Counted from the first letter of the stretch, positions 1 to 7,184 are shown. The stretch: DNA of 18,093 nucleotides from Anammoximicrobium sp032229885 (GCA_032229885.1 JAVYAJ010000238.1:1-18093); one strand, 5' to 3'. Program-made: numbers and translations. The notes: generated from the letters alone by a model not told the origin.

Positions 1-14
1 ACCCAAGAATCTGT

Positions 15-146
15 TTGGCCGAAGGCCTCCGATCACCGTAGCCTGGGGCAACGCCCCAGGGCTGACGCCGCGCGCGTGCCTCTGTTGGCCGAAGGCCCTA
101 TTCATCCGGGCTGCGGTGACACGTTGATGTTGGCCTTCGGCCAACA
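15..146. repeat. Cluster of short GC-rich dyad repeats (REP-like)
   Basis: The 13-mer TTGGCCGAAGGCC occurs at 15-27 and 85-97, and inverted at 132-144. The third copy sits in a perfect hairpin, TGTTGGCC (128-135), loop TTC, GGCCAACA (139-146). Between the first two lies another dyad, CCTGGGGC (42-49), loop AAC, GCCCCAGG (53-60). Alternating families of tiny stem-loops resemble REP-type intergenic elements. Whether the family is dispersed in this genome cannot be seen from one window. Confidence 0.65.
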
Positions 147-225
147 CGCTTCCTGTCGTCTGTGCTGTGCAACAGTCATTCAATGCCAATGTCGCTTAAC
201 ACGGGCCAGTGCCGACAACCCACAA

Positions 226-272
226 GTGTACTGTACAGACCAGTGTACAAGATGCGCGCACAGTGCGCGCAT
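226..272. promoter_or_regulatory. Palindrome cluster, candidate operator of the methyltransferase
   Basis: A perfect inverted repeat has 9-bp arms, ATGCGCGCA (252-260) and TGCGCGCAT (264-272), around CAG. Just before it is an 11-bp palindrome, TGTACTGTACA (227-237). The hexamer GTGTAC appears twice, 17 bp apart (226-231 and 243-248). R-M operons are often controlled by C proteins or by the methyltransferase binding symmetric sites upstream, so an operator role is an inference from position. No controller gene is visible. A transcript hairpin is the alternative. Confidence 0.4.
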
Positions 273-443
273 GATACGGAGTAAGACTCTAAAACGCAGC
301 TTCGACCCAGCCATCGGGATTGGCGCGGTTGGGCCTCGCTTGCCCCCGTTGCGTACCGGCTGCGCTCCAGTTACCCTGTACGTAATCATCGCCCCTGCGC
401 GTCGCGTTTGCCTAAGACTCCAGTTTCCGGACGGAGCAATGGA

Positions 444-1688
444 ATGGCCCGCACGAACAAACCGACAATCCGGATGAAGCGTGACGGCGACGCAGGATCT
501 CCGAAACACCGGCGAAAACCGCTTCAAGTAAACGAACCGCGCACCGCATACGAGGCCAATTTGACGGTTCCGCTGCGATGCGCCGAGTTTTTCGCGGGGA
601 TAGGGCTTGTACGGCTGGCGCTCGAACGTCAGGGGTGGACAGTCGTTTTCGCGAACGACATTGATCCAAAGAAGGCCGTGATGTACCGGCACAACTGGCC
701 GGAATGCCGCCATTTGACAGTAGCAGACATCCACACCTTGAAGATCGAACGCATTCCTCCGTGCACGCTGTTCACCGCTTCGTTTCCCTGCAATGATCTG
801 TCCATCGCCGGTCGCTGGGAAGGGCTGGGCGGCAAGGAGTCGTCTGCCTTCTGGGGGCTGGTGCGGATTCTTCGCGAGCTAGGATCACGCAGGCCTCCCA
901 TCATCATGCTGGAAAACGTAGTTGGCTTCCTGATGAGCCACGGCGGTAAAGACCTCGAACAAGCCTTGCTCGCCCTCAACGAACTAGGCTACACCGTTGA
1001 TGCGCTGATCCTGAACGCCCACCATTGGACGCCGCAGAGCCGCCCAAGGTTGTTCGTGATTGCGAAACGCGACGAGGGCGCCCCCGTGCGGTCGTTTTCC
1101 CTAGTCTGCGATGCGCGGCCCGCGGCCCTTGTGCATTTCATAACCGAGCACCCAAACATTCGCTGGGACATCCGCGACGTGCCTCCGCTGCCTCCGCCTC
1201 GGACGCGATTGGCGGATATTGTCGAAAACCTGCCTGACGACGACCCTCATTGGTGGAACGTCAAACGCGCGGAGTACTTTATGGGGCAAATGAGCCCAAA
1301 GCACGCACGCTTGGCGAATGAGATGATCGCTGGAAAATCGTACTCTTATGCGACGGCATTTCGACGGGTGCGTCACAAGAAGAGCATGGCTGAACTTCGG
1401 ACAGACGGGATCGCGGGATGTTTGCGCACGCCGCGAGGAGGCAGCGGTCGGCAAATCCTGTTCAAAGCAGGCAGAGGGAAATACCAAGTCCGCTTGCTCA
1501 CGCCACGGGAATGCGCGAGACTGCAGGGCGTACCAGACAGTTACATTATTGACGTGCCGCTAAATCAAGCGCTCTTCGGTTTCGGCGACGCCGTTTGCGT
1601 TCCGGTTGTCGAATGGATCGCGCAACACTATCTTAGCCGAATCGCTCTGACGATCGCTCCGGCCCAATCTGTTTCGTGTGTGACATAA
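444..1688 (+). CDS. DNA (cytosine-5-)-methyltransferase of a type II R-M system
   Basis: The protein should transfer a methyl group from S-adenosylmethionine to C5 of cytosine within a specific DNA site. The C5 motifs appear in canonical order (414-aa numbering): motif I FAGIG near 50-54, motif IV FPCN with catalytic Cys about 116, motif VI LENV with Glu about 157, motif VIII QSRPR near 198-202, a variable target-recognition stretch from about 215 to 335, motif IX TPRECARLQG from about 353, and motif X GDAVCVPV from about 381. I chose ATG 444 because GGAG at 433-436 is well spaced; the frame opens upstream at TTG 408 without such a site. The last base of its stop overlaps the next gene's ATG, so the two are probably co-translated. 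The target sequence cannot be read from the protein. The Vsr gene nearby supports 5-methylcytosine as product. Confidence 0.95.
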   Translation: MARTNKPTIRMKRDGDAGSPKHRRKPLQVNEPRTAYEANLTVPLRCAEFFAGIGLVRLALERQGWTVVFANDIDPKKAVMYRHNWPECRHLTVADIHTLKIERIPPCTLFTASFPCNDLSIAGRWEGLGGKESSAFWGLVRILRELGSRRPPIIMLENVVGFLMSHGGKDLEQALLALNELGYTVDALILNAHHWTPQSRPRLFVIAKRDEGAPVRSFSLVCDARPAALVHFITEHPNIRWDIRDVPPLPPPRTRLADIVENLPDDDPHWWNVKRAEYFMGQMSPKHARLANEMIAGKSYSYATAFRRVRHKKSMAELRTDGIAGCLRTPRGGSGRQILFKAGRGKYQVRLLTPRECARLQGVPDSYIIDVPLNQALFGFGDAVCVPVVEWIAQHYLSRIALTIAPAQSVSCVT

Positions 1689-2632
1689 TGCCGTTGGATT
1701 TGGTTGGTTTTTGTCACAAGAATATGAAAAAAGACGGGCATTTCGTCGCTGCTCGTCTGCAGACCGCGCTTGCTCTGCTGGAGAAGCTGCGGGATAAGCC
1801 TTCTCTTGTCTTGGATCACCACTTGGCAAGCAAGGGGAGTTCTGGGCTCGAGTCGCACGAGACCTTTGGCAATGTGGCGCACGAGCGGCTGAGGCTCGAA
1901 CCCATCAACCGAAACCACGGGCGTCGGTCGTCTAGCCTCCGGGATTGGGGGCAGGAACTGTTGGATCTTCTGGGCGCGGCTGGCTTTCAACGCGGCTCGG
2001 CCGAAATGCGAGAAGAATTGATCGACACGGCCCAAAACGCTTTTGCCAAGATCCTGCGTAAGATCCTGGAACAAGAGCCGATCGGCGTGCGCATCCGGGG
2101 ACGCAGTGCTGAAGCTGTGATTCACGATGTTCTGAAGCTGGCTGACGGCAAAGGGAAATCGGGCGACGTGGCTCAATATCTGGTCGGGGCGAAACTGGCT
2201 TTACGGTTCGAGCAAGACATTCCGGTGCTCGCCGCCAACAAGGCGGATCGCAAGTCGCGATTCGATCGCGACGCCCGCCTGGGCGACTTCGAAATAGAGA
2301 ATGCGGTCATCGAGGTCGCCGTTGGCTTGCCTGATGAAAAACACGTCGCACAAGTGGCGGAAGCCCTCGAGGACGCGGATGTGGAGATATGGCTGTTGAC
2401 GCGGTCAAGCCGCGTGGCGACTTGGAAGAACGAGGTAGACGCAGCGGATGGAAGTGATTGCCGGCGAGTCGTGGTCGCGTCGATCGAAGCCTTTGTCGGC
2501 CAGAATATCACGGAATTGGGCAAATTCTCGGCAAGGGGCAAATTGGATCAACTGCAGGCTCTTTTTAGCCTCTATAATACGCGATGGGTCAGCCAAGTCG
2601 GGACGCCCGGCATTCGCATCGAGATCAAGTAG
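1688..2632 (+). CDS. DUF4928-family protein, probable type II restriction endonuclease
   Basis: This 314-aa protein resembles, from memory of the family, DUF4928 proteins, which are found beside C5 methyltransferases and are presumed restriction enzymes. Shared landmarks are a middle segment with VAQYLVGAKLAL, then GDFEIENAVIEV, then a C-terminal part with VASIEAFVGQNITELG. The GDFEI...VIEV stretch could be the acidic core of a PD-(D/E)xK-type nuclease, but the active site is not established. The ATG shares its first base with the methyltransferase stop (TAATG), so translation is probably coupled. A GTG at 1676 in the same frame is possible but less attractive, and ATG 1724 is a further alternative. 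Cutting at the site protected by its neighbour is inferred from gene order. A non-nuclease accessory role cannot be excluded. Confidence 0.7.
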   Translation: MPLDLVGFCHKNMKKDGHFVAARLQTALALLEKLRDKPSLVLDHHLASKGSSGLESHETFGNVAHERLRLEPINRNHGRRSSSLRDWGQELLDLLGAAGFQRGSAEMREELIDTAQNAFAKILRKILEQEPIGVRIRGRSAEAVIHDVLKLADGKGKSGDVAQYLVGAKLALRFEQDIPVLAANKADRKSRFDRDARLGDFEIENAVIEVAVGLPDEKHVAQVAEALEDADVEIWLLTRSSRVATWKNEVDAADGSDCRRVVVASIEAFVGQNITELGKFSARGKLDQLQALFSLYNTRWVSQVGTPGIRIEIK

Positions 2633-2952
2633 GTAAAGAACGACCGATGCGTTGAGAAACGTTCTAACGGCCATTCTTCACGGTGCAGCGCATTTTGCCT
2701 GATTTCAGTCTCGCCGCGATTTCTCGACGTCATGGGGCCGTGTCACTTGGTCGGCCGATGCCGATGTCCGGCGATGGTAGCTGGTCGAGGTCCGCTGGGA
2801 AGTTGCGGGTCTGAACCGAAAAATCGTTCCGTACTGCTCGTGCGATTCGTTTTCTACTGCCTCGACGAACGGTGCAAGCCCGACCTAGAACCTGATTTCA
2901 GCACCCAGCACGCTTGGGTCTCGCGTCGCGGCCGGAAACGGAGTCCAAACAC
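2633..2952. other. Gap between DUF4928 gene and vsr, no gene seen
   Basis: This 320-base stretch lacks an open frame with a recognisable domain or ribosome-binding site. A weak dyad, AGAACG (2637-2642) and CGTTCT (2660-2665), follows the DUF4928 stop, but the loop is long and no T-run follows. The gap suggests vsr is transcribed from its own promoter or was acquired separately; I could not place a promoter. Confidence 0.5.
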
Positions 2953-3396
2953 ATGGCCGACACATTCACAAAGGTCGAGCGCTCCCGCATCATGGCAGCG
3001 GTGAAGTCGAAGGATACGACGCCCGAATTGCGGATCCGACGCCTCGTCCACAAACTCGGATATCGCTACCGGCTCCACGTCCGGTCGCTTCCCGGCACGC
3101 CCGATCTTGTGTTCCCGCGACTGCGCAAGATTATCAATATCAACGGCTGCTTTTGGCACCTGCATGGTTGTCCCCGATGCCGCATTCCTGCCTCGCGGCG
3201 GGACTATTGGCTTGCTAAACTGCGCCGCAACGCCGCCCGAGACAAAAGGACGGAACACCAATTGCGGCGGAGCGGATGGAAGGTAATGGTCGTGTGGGAA
3301 TGTCAAATTGACCCGGCATACGAGGGCCGTCTTTGCGGCAGGATCAAGAGGTTCTTGCAGAAGGAGACAAACGGCGCGCAGGACAAGTCAACGTGA
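2953..3396 (+). CDS. vsr: Very short patch repair endonuclease Vsr
   Basis: Vsr nicks DNA 5' of a T mispaired with G, starting repair of deaminated 5-methylcytosine. The 147-aa protein has the family landmarks at the same positions as E. coli Vsr: Glu25 (TPELR), Asp51 (PGTPD), Cys66 and His69 in GCFWH, His71, Cys73 and Cys117 (VVWEC). These cover the metal-binding and zinc-binding positions. The position of E. coli His64 is Asn here. ATG 2953 is chosen because GGAG (2940-2943) lies 9 bases upstream and because the usual family start follows it; the open frame extends to 2914 without such support. Its place after a C5 methyltransferase fits protection of that enzyme's target sites from C-to-T mutation. 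Confidence 0.95.
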   Translation: MADTFTKVERSRIMAAVKSKDTTPELRIRRLVHKLGYRYRLHVRSLPGTPDLVFPRLRKIININGCFWHLHGCPRCRIPASRRDYWLAKLRRNAARDKRTEHQLRRSGWKVMVVWECQIDPAYEGRLCGRIKRFLQKETNGAQDKST

Positions 3397-3582
3397 CGCA
3401 ATCGGAGCGAGCGCTTCGGGGGGGCAATCGCATGGTTGGCGGCCGGCGAGTGCCGCAGCCGTGGCTGTCACGCTATGCGCAATGCATCTCACGGGTCTTA
3501 AATCGTCGGTGAAGTGGAGACGCTCGGGGACAGACGAAGGGGAATGGTGGGGGAGGCGGAAACGGGACGATGCGGCGCGGGG

Positions 3583-3615
3583 AAAGAAAAAACCCGGCAG
3601 CGACGGCTGCCGGGT
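3583..3615 (-). terminator. Intrinsic terminator of ssrA
   Basis: On the minus strand ACCCGGCAGC and GCTGCCGGGT form a perfect 10-bp stem (3606-3615 with 3592-3601) around a 4-base loop, followed directly by a run of T (complement of 3587-3592). It lies about 38 bases past the mature tmRNA 3' end. The T-run exists only in the minus direction, so it serves ssrA and not vsr. Confidence 0.93.
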
Positions 3616-3652
3616 CAGTTGGATGGCCGCCGAGTTGCAAGCGGCCGGTCGA

Positions 3653-4009
3653 TGGAGGCGGCGGGAATCGAACCCGCGTCCCGAGACGTTTCTGCGGTAG
3701 CTTCTACGTGTGTAGTCGGCTCTTTGAGTCTTGCGCGCCCGCCCCCAACCGACAGGGTCCGAGACGCGCCAGCCGAGAACGAAGTTTAGCGACCGGCGTT
3801 CTCGACATGGCCAGCCGCGAACCGGATTTGACAACCGACTTTTGAGCCTCTCCGGTTAAGACTCGCAGTCGGGACTACCTTTTGTTAGGCAGCCAGGACG
3901 AGGTTGCCCTCGGCACTTAACATTGTGGTCAGCTTTTAACGTGGCCAACTGACCAACCACGACACGCCACCAACGCTTCAAGCTATCCGGTCGAATCCAG
4001 TTCGCCCCC
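3653..4009 (-). ncRNA. ssrA: Transfer-messenger RNA (tmRNA, SsrA)
   Basis: tmRNA with SmpB rescues ribosomes stalled on broken mRNAs and tags the product for proteolysis. The 5' end GGGGGCG (complement of 4003-4009) pairs with CGCCTCC at the 3' end (complement of 3654-3660), including one G-U pair, to form the tRNA-like acceptor stem. The T-arm sequence GGGTTCGATTCCCGC lies just inside. The 5' part reads GGGGGCGAACTGGATTCGAC, the usual tmRNA opening. The RNA is about 357 nt in one piece, not a permuted two-piece form. After the discriminator A the genome reads TCG, so CCA is not encoded and must be added. The 3' end faces the R-M module, and many genomic islands insert at this type of site. 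Confidence 0.95.
3885..3914 (-). other. tmRNA tag reading frame (AEGNLVLAA)
   Basis: Inside the tmRNA, the codons from 3914 downward read Ala-Glu-Gly-Asn-Leu-Val-Leu-Ala-Ala then TAA. The hydrophobic LVLAA end is the kind of C-terminal degron recognised by ClpXP and related proteases. I placed the resume codon at GCC 3914-3912 because tags normally start with Ala and because AEGN resembles other planctomycete tags from memory. The frame is open a few codons further upstream, so the resume codon is inferred. Confidence 0.8.
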
Positions 4010-4103
4010 GTAACAGCCCGCGCCGGCGGACAGGTCGAGTCGCCGCCGTGTTCTCGCGTCGTCGCGAGACTGGGTCGCGGTTCCTCCGACGACTCGCTGT
4101 CCG

Positions 4104-4167
4104 CCATGGTCATTATTCGCCATGGCCATTTTCTGCCATGGCCGTCGTCCGCTATGGTCTCTGATCG
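4104..4167. repeat. Four tandem 16-bp repeats in the ssrA leader
   Basis: Units start at 4104, 4120, 4136 and 4152, exactly 16 bp apart. Each begins CCATGG (CTATGG in the fourth), with a less conserved remainder: CCATGGTCATTATTCG, CCATGGCCATTTTCTG, CCATGGCCGTCGTCCG, CTATGGTCTCTGATCG. The array lies between the likely ssrA promoter and the tmRNA 5' end, so it would be transcribed into the precursor. CCATGG is itself a palindrome, so the array could be four equally spaced protein sites or simple slippage-derived repeats. Confidence 0.7.
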
Positions 4168-4190
4168 TCACCGAATCGAAGACCTCATGA

Positions 4191-4218
4191 ATTATACCGC
4201 AATGCGCAGCTCGGACAA
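4191..4218 (-). promoter_or_regulatory. Likely sigma70 promoter of ssrA
   Basis: On the minus strand a perfect TATAAT (complement of 4191-4196) follows TTGTCC (complement of 4213-4218) with a 16-base spacer. Transcription would begin near 4184, about 175 bases before the mature tmRNA. The leader would be removed by RNase P. A promoter closer to the gene was not found; TGTTAC directly at the mature 5' end is too close. A 7-bp dyad, TCTCGCG (4052-4058) and CGCGAGA (4063-4069), lies between. Confidence 0.6.
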
Positions 4219-4483
4219 CAACCCAGCGGCGCAGCGGGGCCGACTGGCTAAATGCTAGCGACTGCGACGGGCTTGGCGCCGCGAGCGGACCGCCGGGACG
4301 CGGGACGCTGGCCGGAGTGGATGCGGGAACCAGGCGTTCCGAACGCCGCGGGCACTGCGGTCGGCGAAGGCGCGCATCGTGAACGGCATGGGAGCGCCGG
4401 TCGTCGCAGGTGAAAAACGCAGCCGAGACGAGCGGGCCCGTCCTTTGCTAAACGAGGCGCAGTGCGCCGTCCTGGAGCGCCGC
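4219..4483. other. Intergenic between tadA and ssrA promoter
   Basis: No gene is supported here. Just after the tadA stop are two short palindromes: GAGCGCCGCTC (4475-4485, overlapping the stop) and GGCGCAGTGCGCC (4456-4468). The second could fold into a 5-bp, 3-base-loop hairpin followed on the minus strand by TCGTTT. That would be a poor terminator for the tadA operon at best. Confidence 0.4.
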
Positions 4484-4945
4484 TCATTTCTTTCCCAGGC
4501 GCCGCTTGTCCTGAAAGAACCGACTGAGCAACTGGCCACATTCCTCTGCCAGCACGCCGCCGATCAGTTCGGCGCGATGATTCAACCGCGAATCGCTCAG
4601 CAGGCGATACATCGACTCGACGGCCCCAGCCTTGGGGTCGGTCGCGCCGTAGACCACGACGGGAATCCGGGCCAGCATAATCGCTCCGGCGCACATGGCG
4701 CAAGGCTCTAAGGTGACGTACAGCGTACATCGCTCCAGTCGCCAGTCGCCGACGGCCGCGGCGGCCCGGGTGATCGCGACCATCTCGGCGTGGGCCGTGG
4801 GATCGCGCAACTGCTCGCGCTGGTTGTGCGCCTCGCCGATCACGCGTTCGTCCTGCACGATCACCGCGCCGATCGGAACCTCGTCTTCGGCCAGCGCTTG
4901 CGCGGCTTGTTGCAGGGCACGACGCATCCAACGCTCGTGGATCAT
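4484..4945 (-). CDS. tadA: tRNA-specific adenosine deaminase TadA
   Basis: TadA converts adenosine 34 of tRNA-Arg(ACG) to inosine, allowing one tRNA to read several Arg codons. The 153-aa protein has the zinc-dependent deaminase signatures: HAE at 52-54 (His zinc ligand, Glu proton shuttle) and PCAMC at 81-85 with both zinc cysteines. The N-terminal MRRALQQAAQALAEDEVPIGAVIV and NQREQLRDPTAHAE match the bacterial family well. The frame is open further upstream, but ATG 4945 gives the normal family length. It overlaps the DUF1080 stop as ATGA (4942-4945), so it is probably translated by coupling. Placing a tRNA-editing enzyme last in an operon of secreted proteins is odd, and a separate internal promoter is possible. 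Confidence 0.95.
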   Translation of the reverse strand: MIHERWMRRALQQAAQALAEDEVPIGAVIVQDERVIGEAHNQREQLRDPTAHAEMVAITRAAAAVGDWRLERCTLYVTLEPCAMCAGAIMLARIPVVVYGATDPKAGAVESMYRLLSDSRLNHRAELIGGVLAEECGQLLSRFFQDKRRLGKK

Positions 4946-5811
4946 CGTTCGTCGTCTCCGAGCCGGCGGAATTCGATGCGCCGCAACCCGGCCCGCGTCT
5001 GCCAGGCCGCGATGCCCAACGGCTTGGACAATGCGACCTCGGTTCGCGTATCGAGCCGTCGTCCGCGCAGATCCTGGTCGATGACCGGCTGGTCGTTGAT
5101 CCAGACCCGGATGCGCGCCGCGGTCACGCGAAGGCGGATGCGATACCACTGGCCGGTCTCGAAGCGTTGGTAGTGCGTGGTGGCGTTCTCCGAGGCGTCG
5201 CGACCGTCGATCGTGGACAGCCCGACCACGGCTCCGGCCCAGCCGCCCACGATCAGCGAGCAGTGCGCGCGATCGACCGGAAAGGTCAGGCCGCAGAAAA
5301 AGTCGATGCCGGCCATGCGCATCGCCTCGAGCCGAAGTTCGTAATCACAGGTCGGGAAATCCTTGGCGTACGCGATCCCGGTCAGCGTATCGCCAAAGTC
5401 CAGGACGATCCGTCCGTCTTCGACGGACACACGCCCTTCGCCGCCGAAGTTGGACGATTTCCAGACGCCCAGGCTTTGGCCATCGAACAAGGACGTCCAC
5501 GCCGCCGGCCGTTCGTCGCCGGGCGCTGATTCGCGGGCCGCCGGGCTCGGGCCGTCGCCGGGCTGCGCGTCGGCCCCAGGCGCGCAGCGCGGATCGACGC
5601 CCGTTGCCATCGCCAGCCCCAGGCAGGCAAGCACGGTCAAACGCAAGGCCGATCTCAGGTCGAGGCCGACGCCCGGGGCGCACGGCCCGCCTCGCGAAGC
5701 CGACGCTTGGCGAAATCCGTCCGCTGGCGGCATCGCGAGCGGTGCGGAGTTGGGACAGCGAGCGTCAGGCGGGGACCGATCCGACGGTGTGGGGCGGGGC
5801 GCGCGGTTCAT
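4942..5811 (-). CDS. Secreted DUF1080 (3-keto-disaccharide hydrolase-like) protein
   Basis: The 289-aa product has a charged, Pro-rich N-terminus of about 50 residues, a hydrophobic export segment (LTVLACLGLAMATGV), a low-complexity Ala/Pro/Gly linker, then a concanavalin-like beta-sandwich domain. The sequence SLFDGQSLGVWK is the standard opening of DUF1080 domains, and the end has RIRVWINDQPVID followed by GIAAWQTRAGLRRIEFRRL. The family is highly expanded in planctomycetes, and some members are now described as 3-keto-glycoside or disaccharide hydrolases; the substrate here is unknown. ATG 5811 has GAGGTG just upstream and lies 20 bases past the PQQ gene stop. The n-region is long for a signal peptide, so a later start is possible. 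Confidence 0.85.
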   Translation of the reverse strand: MNRAPRPTPSDRSPPDARCPNSAPLAMPPADGFRQASASRGGPCAPGVGLDLRSALRLTVLACLGLAMATGVDPRCAPGADAQPGDGPSPAARESAPGDERPAAWTSLFDGQSLGVWKSSNFGGEGRVSVEDGRIVLDFGDTLTGIAYAKDFPTCDYELRLEAMRMAGIDFFCGLTFPVDRAHCSLIVGGWAGAVVGLSTIDGRDASENATTHYQRFETGQWYRIRLRVTAARIRVWINDQPVIDQDLRGRRLDTRTEVALSKPLGIAAWQTRAGLRRIEFRRLGDDER

Positions 5812-5831
5812 GGCTGAACACCTCGTGTCGG

Positions 5832-7109
5832 TCAGTTGCCGAGACAGTATAGGGCGCGGTCGCTGCGCAGCAGCAGGCGGCTGCCGGCGACGGCCGGCGA
5901 CGCGTTGAACACGCTCGTGTCCGAGGCGATCTCGTTGTGCGCGAGCAATTTGAAGTGGGGCTCGGCCGCCAAGACGAACACGCCGGCTTCGCGACTCACG
6001 TAGTACACCTTGCCATCCGCCGCCAGCGGCGAGGCGTAGATCCGTCCCGGCCGAGGGTTCAGACGCTCTTCGTACTGTACTTCGCCCGTCTGGGCGGCGA
6101 CACAGACCACCGAGCCGCGGCTCTCGTGCGCCCAGTACAGGTATCCTTTGTGGTACACCGGCGAGGACACGTTCGAGCCCTTCTTGATTTCCCACTGCCT
6201 GTGCGTCGCCGTCACATCGCCACGGCCGCCCAGGCGGACCGCGACGGCCGTCGCCTGGCGCGCGCCGATGACATAAGCCACGTCGCCTTCGACGATCACG
6301 CTCGGGCACACGTAGTCGGCGATGCCCTGGCACGTCCACAATGGTTCGCCGGTGGCCGGGTCGAACCCGTAGATCTTGTCTTTGACCTGAGTGACCAGTT
6401 CCCAGCCCGACCCGACGTGCGCCAGGGCGGGCGTGCTCCACGACATCTGCATCCCGTCGCGACGCCACGCCTCGCGGCCGGTTTTCTTGTCCAACGCGAT
6501 CAGGGCGCCGCTCTCGACGCTGGCGTTGATGATCACCAGGCCTTCGTACAGTACCGGCGAGGTCGCCGAGCCCCAGTCGTGCGTTTTCTCGCCACACGAG
6601 GTCAGCCACTGCCGCTTGCCGTCGTGTGAGTAGGCGGCGGCGCCGGTGGCGCCATAGAAGACGTAGATGCCGTCCTGGTCGACTGCCGGAGTGCTGGATG
6701 CGTAACCGTGCAGAGCGGTGAAACCTTGGTACGGCCCCTCGCGCACGGTCGCCGGTTGAGAGGCGTCCCATTGGATGGCGCCGTCGGCCAGATTCAGACA
6801 TAGCAGATGTCGCTGTAGCTGGGTCGGATCGTCCGCGTTGCCGTCCGGCAAGCCATAGCCGCTGTAATACGTCACGAAGACCCGGTCGCCGAACGTGACG
6901 GGGCTGGACGTTCCGGGACCCGGGAGGTTCGTCTTCCAGACGATCTTGTGTTCGGCGTCCCAGACCGTTGGCAACCCGGTTTGGTCGGATTGCCCGCGAC
7001 CACCGGGGCCGCGAAACTGGGGCCAATCCGCGGCGGACGCGCCCAGGCTGGCGCCTATCAAGGCCGCGAAAGCGACGAGTTGAAAGCTTTTGAAACCACG
7101 CCACGTCAT
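5832..7109 (-). CDS. Secreted PQQ-like beta-propeller repeat protein
   Basis: The 425-aa protein starts with a clear signal peptide (KSFQLVAFAALIGASLGASA, predicted cut near residue 26) followed by DWPQFRGPGG, a hallmark of the exported planctomycete propeller family. Propeller blades show as repeated motifs of the type SSPVTFGDRVFVTYY, STPAVDQDGIYVFYG, TSPVLYEGLVIINA, SSPVYHKGYLYWAH and ASPLAADGKVYYVS, each with a segment like GxxxALDKKTGREAW. Such proteins adopt the fold of PQQ dehydrogenases or BamB, but the PQQ-binding residues are not evident, so an enzyme role should not be assumed; binding or scaffolding is equally possible. ATG 7109 is chosen because GGAG lies 9 bases upstream and the signal peptide begins there; the frame is open to 7256. 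It leads a probable operon with the DUF1080 gene and tadA. Confidence 0.9.
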   Translation of the reverse strand: MTWRGFKSFQLVAFAALIGASLGASAADWPQFRGPGGRGQSDQTGLPTVWDAEHKIVWKTNLPGPGTSSPVTFGDRVFVTYYSGYGLPDGNADDPTQLQRHLLCLNLADGAIQWDASQPATVREGPYQGFTALHGYASSTPAVDQDGIYVFYGATGAAAYSHDGKRQWLTSCGEKTHDWGSATSPVLYEGLVIINASVESGALIALDKKTGREAWRRDGMQMSWSTPALAHVGSGWELVTQVKDKIYGFDPATGEPLWTCQGIADYVCPSVIVEGDVAYVIGARQATAVAVRLGGRGDVTATHRQWEIKKGSNVSSPVYHKGYLYWAHESRGSVVCVAAQTGEVQYEERLNPRPGRIYASPLAADGKVYYVSREAGVFVLAAEPHFKLLAHNEIASDTSVFNASPAVAGSRLLLRSDRALYCLGN

Positions 7110-7184
7110 CGTTGTAAACTCCGCTGGAATCGGTTCGACAAACGGCTCACGGCCATCGAAAGAGTTCATAACATAGCCCAACCT

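Larger units (their letters stand above)
1..443. other. Intergenic region upstream of the R-M module
   Basis: I see no convincing gene here; the open frames have no recognisable domain and no Shine-Dalgarno. The first 150 bases hold GC-rich dyad repeats. Bases 226-272 hold a cluster of palindromes. The remaining 170 bases before the methyltransferase start have no clear feature. A poor promoter-like pair, TTGCGT (349-354) and TACCCT (372-377) with a 17-nt spacer, is too weak to call. Confidence 0.6.

Noticed and set aside
3653..4009. Protein-coding frames across the tmRNA on both strands
   Set aside because: The acceptor stem, T-arm, tag frame and terminator identify this as ssrA; the frames lack ribosome sites and homology.
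4942..7104. A single 720-codon minus-strand protein covering the PQQ and DUF1080 genes
   Set aside because: Its first 430 codons are an out-of-frame reading of the PQQ propeller gene; only the part from 5811 is real.
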